The notes below the pieces were generated by a model that was not told the DNA's origin, made no database searches, and saw nothing but the letters and a program-made list of their open reading frames with translations. A stretch of DNA of 64,000 bases. Origin: Maniola hyperantus. Its lineage: Eukaryota; Arthropoda; Insecta; Lepidoptera; Nymphalidae. Location of the stretch: positions 15,416,378-15,480,377 of the forward strand of contig NC_048539.1 in the NCBI RefSeq assembly GCF_902806685.2, in the 5' to 3' direction. The position numbers and the translations under genes are program-made. This document shows positions 10,036 through 20,089 of this stretch, one piece after another (positions within the stretch are counted from its first letter, which is position 1; each line of letters starts with the position of its first letter).

Positions 10036-10537
10036 TGGTACATACCTACTGAAGGTACAATGCGAGTTGATAGGATGCTCGAAGTTTCGAACAACTCAAC
10101 TCAGAGTTAAGGGCACCACAATATTGTCTTATAATAATCATCAACGGACTTATTAAGCTGGAATGTCAATAACTCAATAGTCAAGTGGCAGAGGCGGTAA
10201 TGCATGACGGGAGAGTTGTGATTTGACCCCTAAAATTATGTGTTACGTTATCGTTATATTTAAATCGTTTGGGACTAGGAGAGGTACTAAATTATTTATT
10301 TAGCAGCTCGGTGCCGTTTGGTAGCATCATAAATAGCTCGAGTCATGAGACAGACGCAGCGGCGCGGCCGCCCGAGCTATCTCCGATAGGGATGTCGGAA
10401 GTCCCAAAAACTATCGATAATAATCGATATATTTTAACTATATCAATATTGCGATTGATTTATCCAACAACAAATATCGGTAAGAATTTCAGCGGTTTCG
10501 AAATTCTAGCGTAGTGTCATTAAATTACTAATATTTA

Positions 10538-10712
10538 GAGCCTCAATAGCTCAACGGGTAAAGGAGTGGACTGAAAACCGAAAGGTCGACGGTTCAAACC
10601 CCGCCCGTTGCACTATTGTCGTACCTACTTCTAGCACAAGCTTTATGCTTAGTTGGAGAGGAAAGGGGATATTAGTCATTTAACATGGCTAATATTCTTT
10701 ATTAAAAAAAAA
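10538..10712 (+). mobile_element. tRNA-headed SINE, family S1
   Basis: Head GCCTCAATAGCTCAACGGGT has the spacing of a pol III A box, and GGTCGACGGTTCAAACCCC that of a B box. The body GTACCTACTTCTAGCACAAG leads to a TTAACATGGCTAATATTCTT tail and an A run. Minus-strand copies: 40,760-40,930, 50,143-50,321 and 53,318-53,474. It is not a functional tRNA because the arms do not pair. Confidence 0.8.
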
Positions 10713-10719
10713 CAAAGTC

Positions 10720-13560
10720 CAAGAAAGTGACACCATGGGTCATGGTTACCTACCGTACACACGTTTTATACCGCTGATCCCAGCTGTTTAGGGTAGTGTC
10801 GACAACAGTAGTAAAATTGGAGAAAAAATATCGTTTGCCTACCGAAAAGCACCTAAAGAAAACATACCTACTTCAATACTAAAATTAATGCGCTAATTGT
10901 GAAGCGCCATAGCTAAATAATGAAGTCACCTTTCCAGCTTTTATCTAATTATACGGGCCAACGTCGTGATATCATATTATTGTAACCTACCACCAATAAC
11001 ATTTTTTGTTTAATTTTGTATTCCACATAGGTACATTGTGGTACAAGGTGTTTTATTGCTTTGACGAGTAAAGGTCAGAGTTCAGACTATTGGCGGTCTA
11101 GTCTTCAACTTATTCTTTGACATCCGATCCGTCGACGATCATCCATATGCAAAAAATACACATACGAGTAGGTAGCTTACATTCTGTTAGGTATGTATCT
11201 AAGCGCTACCTACGAAAATGATTTTCACCGCAGTGTTCGTAAGTTGAAGAGTGTAGAAGTCGGAAGAAGCATGAGAGGTACCTACGCATACCTACCTATA
11301 TAATTTTTAAATGAAAAAGCGAGTAAACCAGCAGGCGAATATTTGCAGTGCAGCAATAGAAGAACCGCTAATGCGTTGCCAGCTTTTTAGGAATTTGTTG
11401 ATAACCCTGTGTTGAAATATTTATAGTGGGAACACCGAACACCGGCAAAGGGAGTTCGTTCCACCAGATTGCAAATTATGAGGATTTCATCAGAAGGGAT
11501 GTTAGCATTTAGCAACACCACAGGCAACACTACAATGGCGATGCGATGGCCGCTCCGCTTGGCGCCAACGCCGTCCGCGTGTTATTTCCGGCACCATTAC
11601 TCAAGCTGGCTTCGACTAATTATAATATGCAGCAAGCCCGCATGTACCCGCTTCGTCCACGTCACTGACCGCTCATCTTAATATATCCAAGTAGGTAGGT
11701 AGGTATGCTCTCATAAAACAAAATCTGCATATGCATGCATTCGCAGAATTGTTATACTTAGTAGATGCAATAAATTATGTTTATCGACGTTGATATTCTG
11801 GTTATCATCACAAATGGATGCCGCTTCGTTTCTTTTAATTGATACGGTGGAGATCGGTAAGATCAGAGGCGACGCGTCGGTGCCGTGGACGAGGCGAGTG
11901 TTCACAAACAAACAGTGACGTAATATCGCGCGCCCTCTGACACCGGCCAAGTAGCCAGATAGCGTCCTGATTAGCGCTCCATTTTGCTATACCTACTTAA
12001 TATTATTTAGAAATCAATGTTTAATTAGTTTCTTTTCAAATTACTTCTTTGAACTAGTGAAAAGTGACTCTAGGTTTAAGCACCTACGTAACTAACCCTT
12101 GGTTTTTTTACGCCATTGAAATTTAATTACTTAACTTTTTAATTATTTACCAAATCATGTACCTACTTACCTACGTAAAGCATGTAGGCACGGGTAGATG
12201 GGATTGCAGCTGCCTATTCTATTTTAGTCATGACATAGCTCATAGGTACACGAAAATACTAAAATTATCTGACGTAGGTAGGTACTTCAATATCACTGCG
12301 ATTTACTAGGTAGGTACCACGATGCGATCAATTTTGAAAAACTGGTAAAAGGAAGCAACTGAATGTTGAATTTTAATAAAAAAAATCCTCAAGTGGTGGC
12401 TAGGTAGATGAAATAAAACTTCTGAAATCGTAGACTTATGACAAATGACAGTAACACAACATTTTCTAAGGGTCACTACCGACGCCCGGCCATGACGTAA
12501 AAGTTTTTTTGGGAGAACAAAATGAACAGTCACTCCATCAGCCACCGCTGATTTAAGAAATTTTTTCACGCCTTTTGTTTTTCACGCTAAGAATATTCTC
12601 GGATGCCAAGACAGAAATATCTGCGGCAAGGGCCTTACCTCATCACATCACATCACATGAGCTGAGGTGGGTCCTCAACTTTTAAAATAGCTGAAACGTG
12701 CACAAATTATGTAAGTTATAGTATAGCATGTAGGTAGACTGTAGAGCAACTAAATAAAATATACATGGCTCAATTTATTATTTTTGACTGTGTTTTTGAT
12801 TTGTAACCATACGGTCTACTTACTGGTTTTTTTTAAAAAGCTTTTGTATTTCAATGTTGTTTCCATCGACAGTGGTAACTAACTGATTTTTGTGGCTACT
12901 TCCAATTTTTGTGGCGCCTCCAGTGAGACTAGGACCTCGGCTTAGGATGACGTTATGACGAACGGTGTTAGGGGTGGGACTGAGATGATTTGGCCGCGTG
13001 CCCCCGAAACATGGTAAGGGCCAACGTGAAACTTAATGCAGTTGTAAAAAGTATATATATGTGATTTGACTCAAACGATAAATTATTATTTGGAAATCAT
13101 GACATTTCTGTCTTGATATTCCCAAAAATATGACCATAAAATATTATCCTGTTGTTTTCGCAATACTATACCCCAACACCGTGAAAATCCAGAGTGACGC
13201 AAACAAATCCATTGCCAAGGTAAGCACAAGTCACTCAACTAGTTTCCTATTGCGTGTTTATTGTTAACAGGCACCTGCTTATATATTTATATTTGACTTG
13301 CCAAGTCAGAAATACATGTAGCGACATGCGACAATGTCTAAATTAATCTCAGCTGTGTGCGTTTTGTTTCAACTTGAGCTCATTATATCAGATTTCCCTG
13401 CGGTTTTGACGGTTGCCTTGGCAGGGCCGGGCAACGCCTAGGACGCTGAAATTTCGAGGCGAATAACGGAGCAGGCGTGTTATACAAGTCAATTGGGTTC
13501 TCTCTTCTGTGTCTTACAGCATTGCAATAAAATACAATAAAAAACCAGTAAAATGGTAAG
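10720..13560. other. Long intergenic stretch, no gene supported
   Basis: No splice-supported coding sequence was found. Open frames at 11,469-11,681, 11,711-11,950 and 12,306-12,569 show no domain. A CATCACATCACATCACATGA microsatellite lies near 12,637. A locally GC-rich patch lies at 11,530-11,600. Confidence 0.45.
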
Positions 13561-13574
13561 AATCACTTTTGTTA

Positions 13575-13890
13575 AGGAACCGCAAAAATAACTTTGTTTA
13601 TAGTTTCTTTATTACTTCATGATCCTATTTTAATTTTTTTGTGATTTAAACACAAATTCAGTCTTCAGATTTTTCGTTTACTTGTGCTATAAGACCTCTA
13701 CCTGCCAAATTTCATGGATTTAGGTCAACGGTCCTATAGGGTAGGGTAGGGTAGGGTAGGGTAGGGTGTCGTGTCTGTCGTGTCTGTCAAGACACGACAG
13801 ACACGACACGACACGACAGACAGACAGACAGCTATAACAAAGTCATCGTATAAGGGTTTCTTTTTCCTTTTGAGGTACGGCACCCTAAAA
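13575..13890 (+). repeat. CCGGCC-family repeat, partial, with (TAGGG)n expansion
   Basis: A 3' portion of the dispersed repeat family (CAGATTTTTC ... CCAAATTTCATG ... GAGGTACGGCACCCTAAAA). The usual CAGA microsatellite position is replaced by about six GGGTA repeats at 13,737-13,768, followed by a hairpin of CGTGTCTGTC / GACAGACACG words at 13,769-13,810. Confidence 0.75.
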
Positions 13891-13944
13891 ATGAGTAGGT
13901 AGGTAATTATATCAACGCCATTATGTAATTATCCACCGTGACCT

Positions 13945-14660
13945 TTGAGTAATGAATGCCTAAGTACTTTCTTGTACTATACTTACTATGTACTTTCTGT
14001 AAAATTCACACTTGACTCAAAATCACACAAAAATCAAAACATGAATGCTATTAAAATTGACCCTTCTGTCCTGCGGGATGATTTGCTAATTCAATGGTCA
14101 TCACTGAATGATAGCCACAGAGATCATTTTTAATCCATTGAAGGTTTCAACGAAAAATTATTTTACTATCACTCAGTGAAGCAGCAATGTCAAATGAGAT
14201 TAATGACTATCATTCGGTGTTGATCACTGAGTTAGCGAATCAACCCGCTGCCTGGGCAATAGATAATTTAGCGTCACTTAAACAAAATTGTTTGATGATT
14301 GTCAACAGAGTGAAATAGACATATTCTCTAATAGTTATGCTCAGTTTAGGCGAAAATTTCTAGATAATAGGTGCGAAGTGACGATTAAAAATAATTAAAT
14401 AAATAAGTATTTACATACAACAAATATTTGTATGTAAATAATAATCATTAATCTGTATTTAATATGTAATCTAATTTAATTTTGTTAATTAGCTTTAGGA
14501 AATGTATGATAAGTTTATGCATGCTGTGGTTGCCTATAATAAGATTGTCATTTTGTGAATGTATTTTAAATAGTTGAAATTGTTTTTGTGACTGTTTTTG
14601 TGAATGACTTAGCTGTTGGTAAACCCAATAAAGAAAATAAAAATAAAATAATGAAATTAT
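13945..14660 (+). pseudogene. Possible processed pseudogene, unknown family
   Basis: From ATG 14,041 a short frame reads MNAIKIDPSVLRDDLLIQWS and stops at 14,131. After a stop and a frame change it continues as SIEGFNEKLFYYHSVKQ, then SNEINDYHSVLITELANQPA, ending near 14,319. An AATAAA-like, A-rich stretch (ACCCAATAAAGAAAATAAAA) lies at 14,625-14,645. Broken coding-like sequence plus A-rich tail suggests a retrocopy or dead transposon gene. I do not recognise the protein. Confidence 0.25.
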
Positions 14661-14664
14661 TTGA

Positions 14665-15110
14665 ATGGTCATAATACTAATTTGTGTTTAATTTGATGTG
14701 ATAATTTTTGTCAGGGCGCCGAGTTGGCTTGAGCCGGCGTTGGCGGTTGGTCTCTCCATAAAGTTTTCACGATTGTAGGCACATTGTAGGCCACCCGAGC
14801 GCTTGGACCACCCGAGAGTGGCGTGTAATCGATGTCGTAAATATTGTGGCGCAATGGGGATCATCCTGAGTCGTCACCGTGTCACAACTAAGCTCTGATA
14901 AGCCAGAAACGCTTATTATGATTGCTTACCACGGCGTACTGCTAATCTGTTTGACTTTTTTTGATCCCCTTTTGTTAAGTCTTTGACACCAGGTATTTTA
15001 CCCTCCCTTAGTTAACTCCCAAGTCCCGACTATAACTTCCAAAAGTTAGAGGTACGCCCCGGGATCCAACCCCCGACCTGCCGGGCATCTTAACGTCTAG
15101 GAAATAAATA
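14665..15110. other. Intergenic with a SINE S2 remnant
   Basis: Around 15,040-15,105 the minus strand carries a degraded S2 SINE head (AAAAGTTAGAGGTACGCCCC, GGGATCCAACCCCCGACCTG). The rest is unassigned. Confidence 0.5.
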
Positions 15111-15179
15111 AAGTACTACCAAGTAAAGACTTTTTGTACTCGAGGACCCAACTTCTCAACCCTGATTCTGTAAGGAATT

Positions 15180-15468
15180 GCATTCCTCAATCGTGATGGT
15201 CCCACGGGATTTATAAAGAATCATGCGCTTAAATGTTTTTACGGAATTTGGTACTGAGTGTTTTGCATCCCGGGAATGGGCTCCCTACTATAGATAGTCT
15301 ACTTTTGTCGTGGAAAATCAAAAGTATTTTATTTTTGTTAATTTCGACTTCTAAATATGGGTATGTTAACCTCAAATAAATCAATTTTTATTTCATTTCT
15401 TTTCAAAAGTTCCCACGGGATTTTTAAAAACCAAAACCTACGCGGGCGAAGCCGCGGGCATCAGCAAG
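15180..15468 (+). mobile_element. Degraded Helitron, family B
   Basis: Shows GCATCCCGGGAATGGG, GTTCCCACGGGATTTTTAAA and the 3' end GCGAAGCCGCGGGCATCAGC-AAGT. The CTAGT end has mutated. Confidence 0.65.
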
Positions 15469-15469
15469 T

Positions 15470-16180
15470 TTATAATAATATGGGTATTGGGTAGTGCACA
15501 GGGGAATTGGGGTAGTGACTTTACGACCAAATGTAATTCCACCGGTAATTGATAGTAATTAGTAATATCAATTGTTGCAAAATCCTCGTAAAGTAAGTAG
15601 ATGACCCATTTTACGAACAAAGAGTGAGTCAAGCTCTTGTCACTGTGGAATGCACTATGTAGGGTTAGGTTCTTTACGCACTGCATCCGATCCGAATCCG
15701 AGAATTCTCGATGCGAAATAGTCGTAGTAGGTAGGTACTGTTTGAATGAAGAGTTGCGCACTAGAGATCCGAATTTCGTTTTGAGAAGCCGAGAATATGT
15801 CCAATTCGGAGCATTGATCCCATTCATCGATATAAATATTGCACTATATGAGGCTACATGAGGCGCCTCAAGGGCACGGTATTATTACATAATAATATTT
15901 AAAGGTCCCAACTCCCAACGAACATCGGTGTCCGCAATCGTGTCAATCGCAAGTCCGTTTCTACGAACATAGATGAGTTAAACAGACTATTTATAGGTAC
16001 TAAAGCTACTTCTAAAATATTACCTATGATAAATGTTTTTAACTATAAAGCGCCGCATCTATAGAACATTTTATATCGCTGATTGTTCACATTATATACG
16101 AATATTTATTTTGCTCACTGAATCCGAGATTTCAAACTAAATTATTTTCAAGCAATATCCGTCGAAATGGACATGTATGT
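15470..16180. other. Intergenic, no gene supported
   Basis: Open frames at 15,438-15,827 (-) and 15,637-15,861 (+) overlap antisense and show no domain. They contain an imperfect inverted repeat (CGCACTGCATCCGATCCGAA ... AGTTGCGCACTAGAGATCCG) also echoed near 16,500. Confidence 0.4.
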
Positions 16181-16181
16181 A

Positions 16182-16408
16182 TACTAAATAATTTTAAATA
16201 CATATCAAAAATGCAAAGTGTCGCTACTAGATGGCATTAAACAGTCGCTTCAGTACCTACTGAGTTAACATACATATCACCAATTTCGTCACTGGCAGTA
16301 AGCGAGACCGTGGCCGAATGGTCAAGGCATCGGGCGCGAACCCAGAAGATGCAGGTTCGATTCCTGTCGGTTACGCAATTTTTGATATGTATTTAAAATT
16401 ATTTAGTA
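16182..16408. mobile_element. Palindromic element enclosing a tRNA-Ser-like sequence
   Basis: A 33-bp left arm (TACTAAATAATTTTAAATAC...) at 16,182-16,214 is matched by its near-perfect reverse complement at 16,375-16,408. Between them, 16,300-16,375 reads like a decayed tRNA: CCGTGGCCGAATGGTCAAGG resembles the tRNA-Ser D arm, GCAGGTTCGATTCCTGT forms a T arm, and a CGA anticodon position can be read. The acceptor stem does not pair fully and T33 is missing, so a working tRNA is unlikely. It looks like a MITE with a captured or derived tRNA. Confidence 0.65.
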
Positions 16409-16409
16409 A

Positions 16410-17160
16410 TTTCCTTGAAGTGTAGGTAAAACACTTAAAAAAATTATAAAAAATATGTATGTATAGTATAATCGATATCCGGATTCGATTCGATTTTTCT
16501 AGGAATGAATTTTCTCTGATTTGTAGCGGATGCAGTGCGTAAAGTGCCTAGCGTTCTACATTTAAAGCAGATATTGCACTGCGAATGCTACGTGAGTAAT
16601 ATGAAACTGTTGTTTACTTTAGATTAAAGCAACATGACTCCGGCCCGCTGTCACACCGACGACTGTAAACAGATGTACCTACCTGATAGCTACCTATTAT
16701 CTATTTGCCTTTTGTGAAATACAAATTATGTGATTGAAAACAAGCCTACGATGGTAGGTACGGAACACTTCTGTAATCTGTGCACGGAACCCTTCGTAAA
16801 TCGTGTGTGATTCCTTCTAGCACTTGACCGGTTTTGCTTTATCTTTATTTCAATTCCAAGATTGTAAAATGGGCATAGTTACCCCATAAAAGTGTAGGTA
16901 CAGTGAATTATATATTTAGGTATATTTTAATATAGATAACGGGTACATACCACGATTAATTTGATGTTTTTATTTGTCAATATTTCTATCCAATTGCACG
17001 GGTCGTGGTCACGACGGGACTGCGGTGCTACGACTGCTACGAGAGATGAAGTTCGAGCTGTCATGGGCAGTAGCGAACTACCCTCTTTCGTGTTCTTTAA
17101 AATATGTCGTAAATCTACATTAAAATATGTCGGTTAGCCACGAAATAACCTTAAATCATA
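16410..17160. other. Intergenic with degraded repeat
   Basis: ATAACGGGTACATACCACGA at 16,937-16,957 matches the palindrome near 40,015, and ATTAAAATATGTCGGTTAGC at 17,120-17,140 matches its other side. The two may be the ends of one longer copy of that family. No gene. Confidence 0.45.
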
Positions 17161-17162
17161 GG

Positions 17163-17315
17163 TATATCCCCGCAAATTGCTAATGCGTGGCCGCCATTTT
17201 AGTGACTGACGTTTCGAGCGGATGGTATATTTTTATTTCGGCTGACGTCAAAATGACGTCATTTCGATGTTAGTGAAACATGGTTCCAATGCAATAGCAA
17301 TATGCGGGACTTATA
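17163..17315. mobile_element. MITE, AAGTCCCGCA family, copy 2
   Basis: Same interior as 3,896-4,041 (GTGGCCGCCATTTTAGTGAC, AATGACGTCATTTCGATGTT) and the right end TGCGGGACTTATA. The left end has decayed to ATCCCCGCA. Confidence 0.75.
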
Positions 17316-17319
17316 GGTT

Positions 17320-17705
17320 AGTACCTACTTAAACGGTAGAGTTGGAATTAATTTCAACCCTTACTGATTTTGCAACTCTATTATTACACGCTTACCTGCA
17401 TATTGAGACATTTGATAGCATTAGATTATTTTATTATGAGGCGCATATTGATAGCTCGGCTTGGAGTCCGCCTCAGCGACAAGTTGTCTGGCAAGCCCCG
17501 GCCAGCGGCGCGCCCGGCGCCTCCGCCCCGCGTCTCTCACCGCCCTCCGCTCACTTCCGCGAGACCTACAGTGTGTTTTTATTTAGGCCAGTATAAGTTG
17601 TAGTAGGGGAACTCAAATAGGTAAAAAAACAAAACAAAAGATAGGTACAGGAAGGCAGGGCAATGTTAGTGAGCTGAGCTTAACATTATGTATCAACTTT
17701 CTGTG
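17320..17705. other. Intergenic with GC-rich patch
   Basis: 17,455-17,575 is a local GC-rich patch (GGCAAGCCCCGGCCAGCGGC) inside overlapping open frames of 77 and 84 codons. No domain is recognised. It could be an unplaced exon or a repeat remnant. Confidence 0.35.
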
Positions 17706-17709
17706 TTTT

Positions 17710-18148
17710 TTAGGGTTCCGTACCTCAAAAGGAAAAACGGAACCCTTATAGGATCACTTTGTTGTCTGTCTGTCTGTCTGTCTGTCTGTCAAGAAACCTA
17801 CAGGGTACTTCCCGTTGACCTAGAATCATGAAATTTGGCAGGTAGGTAGACCTTTTAGCTGACATTTGGGGAAAAATCTGAAAACCGTGAATTTAGGGTT
17901 AGATCACACAAAAAAAATTAAATTGTGGTCATGAACTAATAATTAGTATTTTTAACTTTCGAAGTGAGTGACTATATCAAGTGGGGTCTAATATGAAAGG
18001 TCTTTACCTGTACCTACATTCTAAAACAGATTTTTATTTATTTTTATGCATCATAGTTTTTGAATTATCGTGCAAAATGTCGAAAAAATCCGACTGTAGT
18101 ACGGAACCCTCATTGCGCGAGCCTGACTCGCACTTGGCTTGTTTTTTT
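17710..18148 (-). repeat. CCGGCC-family dispersed repeat, copy 2
   Basis: Minus-strand copy: left TAGGGTTCCGTACCTCAAAA, a GTCTGTCTGTC microsatellite, and right CCTGACTCGCACTTGGCTTG. Matches 5,521-5,960 almost end to end. Confidence 0.8.
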
Positions 18149-18372
18149 ATATAGGTACCTTATCGACGTAGTTTTAGAATTATTTTATTGAAGCAAAAGT
18201 TTGAGCTTACTTAAGCAATTTCAATACTTACCTACTAACAGAATTATCAGTTACTTTAGCTGAGCTTTAGCTTCTAGTATTTTTCTGTTTATTGTTTAGG
18301 TTTATCAATAAGAGCTAAAAAAGGCGAGTTTTAAAAGTTAGAAAGGTTACGAGTTTCTCTCTCTTCCTCAAT

Positions 18373-18672
18373 CCTGCGCGATTGCGATAGAATGATAGCT
18401 AAAATGTCACGATCGCAATCATCTCTGATTGGTTGACGCTCGCTCACTATTGATTGGCTACAATGCATAGTTGCAACAAGAATCGCACAAATTCAGCCAA
18501 TCAGAACAATTGAGATTGTAATAATGATTAATGCAAGTTTTAGGCCCTACTGCGCGATTGCGATAGAATGACAGCTATAATGTGGCTAGAATTGATTGTT
18601 GCAACAAGAGTACCGTAAATTCAGCCAATCACAACGATTTTAATAATGATTGATGCAGGTTTTACGAAATCG
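18373..18672 (+). mobile_element. Two adjacent MITEs of the CCGCGGTTGTTTGACAGC family
   Basis: 18,373-18,545 and 18,546-18,672 are head-to-tail copies sharing GCGATTGCGATAGAATGA, GCACAAATTCAGCCAATCAG and ATGATTGATGCAGGTTTTA. The second is shortened internally. Confidence 0.7.
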
Positions 18673-18689
18673 ACCTAAAGCATCCTAAA

Positions 18690-19517
18690 GGGCTACAACT
18701 CTTGACATGATATACTTAAAATATATTCTTTCTCATGTTTTTATTTACTTTTTAGTTAACCGAGGGAGAGGGCTGGCTATCCTTAACACAGATCTAAAAA
18801 TCTAGCTAGGATAGCCAGTTCTTGATCTTGTACCATTTTTAATATTGTATATGTCAACAAGCACGCAAATTTGTTCAAGATCAAATCAATGTATGTGTGT
18901 AATCTAGATGATTGAAAAATAAACGTTTTATTTATTTATTTATTTATTTATTTCACCAACTCTATAATACAAAGTAGGTATACCTACTTAGTCAAAGTTA
19001 TTTGAGTATATTGATAGATCTACTCAGTCTACGTCACACTGCACACACAAATAATAAAAAGCATCCTGTATTTTATGGGTTTCACGCCGGCCACCCCCCC
19101 CCCCCCCCCCCCCCCCCCTCCGCCCCGCTTGCCGCTCTGCGCCCGCGCTGCTGTTTCTCGGAAAATGATATTATACCACCACGCGTCCACCACACAACTT
19201 CACACAAGCCGAGCAGTGATACTTTGAGCAGGGCCGGCCGAGTGATGCGAGTGTTGCTAATCGCACCGGGCGCCATAAAAAGGGGACCATACCTCTTATA
19301 CCCATCCTGCGGGCTGCGATATTAACAAAAACCGCTCAAGTACGACTGGGACCCGCATCGCACAGTCGGATTCCGTACTGTCGTACAAGATACACTTTTT
19401 TTTTACATGACGGCGATTTTCTTCAAAATTTGCAAAAAAGTGAAAGTATTTTCATATTGGTCCGTTTATCTAGTACATAATATAAACACAACAATTTATG
19501 AGAATATATTCACACTA
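18690..19517. other. Intergenic: LINE-like 3' end and poly-C tract
   Basis: 18,745-18,955 resembles a LINE 3' UTR (hairpin GCTATCC ... GGATAGC, AATAAA at 18,921, then (TTTA)n). 19,092-19,121 is a run of about 27 C followed by CTCCGCCCCG. No gene is supported; the 107-codon frame across the C run is compositional. Confidence 0.5.
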
Positions 19518-19576
19518 ATATTATAAAGACGAAAGTTTGTCTGTATGTGTCTATGTTTGTTTTTCGCAAGAACTAC

Positions 19577-19830
19577 TGTTGGCAACACAGAAAATCTGCC
19601 ATCTGTCACCCGTGAGTGGAGGTGTGACAGCGCGCGGGAGAAAAAATAGGGACGATATAAAAGTAATTAAGCGAGATATAAGTACTAGGTGATTAATTAA
19701 GCTAGATATAAACTAAGTGGATGTGACAAGTGTACCTGAATATAAGACTGTGGACATTGGAACTGCGTTTGATTCATATTAGGGTCATCCCGAGACTAAT
19801 AAACCCGGATTGGAGGTTAAGTTGTTTATA
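19577..19830 (+). repeat. 5' LTR
   Basis: 254 bp. Contains a TATA-like GATATAAAAG at 19,654-19,663 and a polyadenylation signal AATAAA at 19,798-19,803, the expected U3-to-R order. The sequence after it (TCAGAAGATTGGATG) is where the primer-binding site should lie, but no clear match to an 18-base tRNA 3' end is evident. Confidence 0.85.
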
Positions 19831-20031
19831 TCAGAAGATTGGATGTGATTCATGCCCAAAAATGCGGGTCTATCCTGGAAGATGTTAAAAGTGCCTGTAC
19901 AAGACGCATAGCAACATATTTATTAGGTACTTATATCGGAAATTATATGAAGAAACCTACCTGAACGAATAACAAAGTGAATATGAAATACATACAAACT
20001 GCAATGGTGCTACACTATTACTTTGGGAGTA

Positions 20032-20085
20032 CTTGAGTAGACCTGTGTCGAGTTGGAGGACTTGTCTCCAACGGAACTACTCAAG
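20032..20085 (+). other. Nested stem-loop in LTR-element leader
   Basis: The outer arms CTTGAGTAG / CTACTCAAG enclose an inner stem GTTGGAG / CTCCAAC with loop GACTTGT. All pairs are Watson-Crick. Its position about 200 bases downstream of the 5' LTR is where packaging or dimerisation signals lie in other LTR elements; that role is inference. Confidence 0.6.
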
Positions 20086-20089
20086 AGAT

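Noticed and set aside
10538..10620. Functional tRNA gene
   Set aside because: A- and B-box-like words are present but acceptor and anticodon stems do not pair, and the same head starts several SINE copies.
19002..19325. 107-codon frame with poly-proline
   Set aside because: It spans the poly-C run; compositional.
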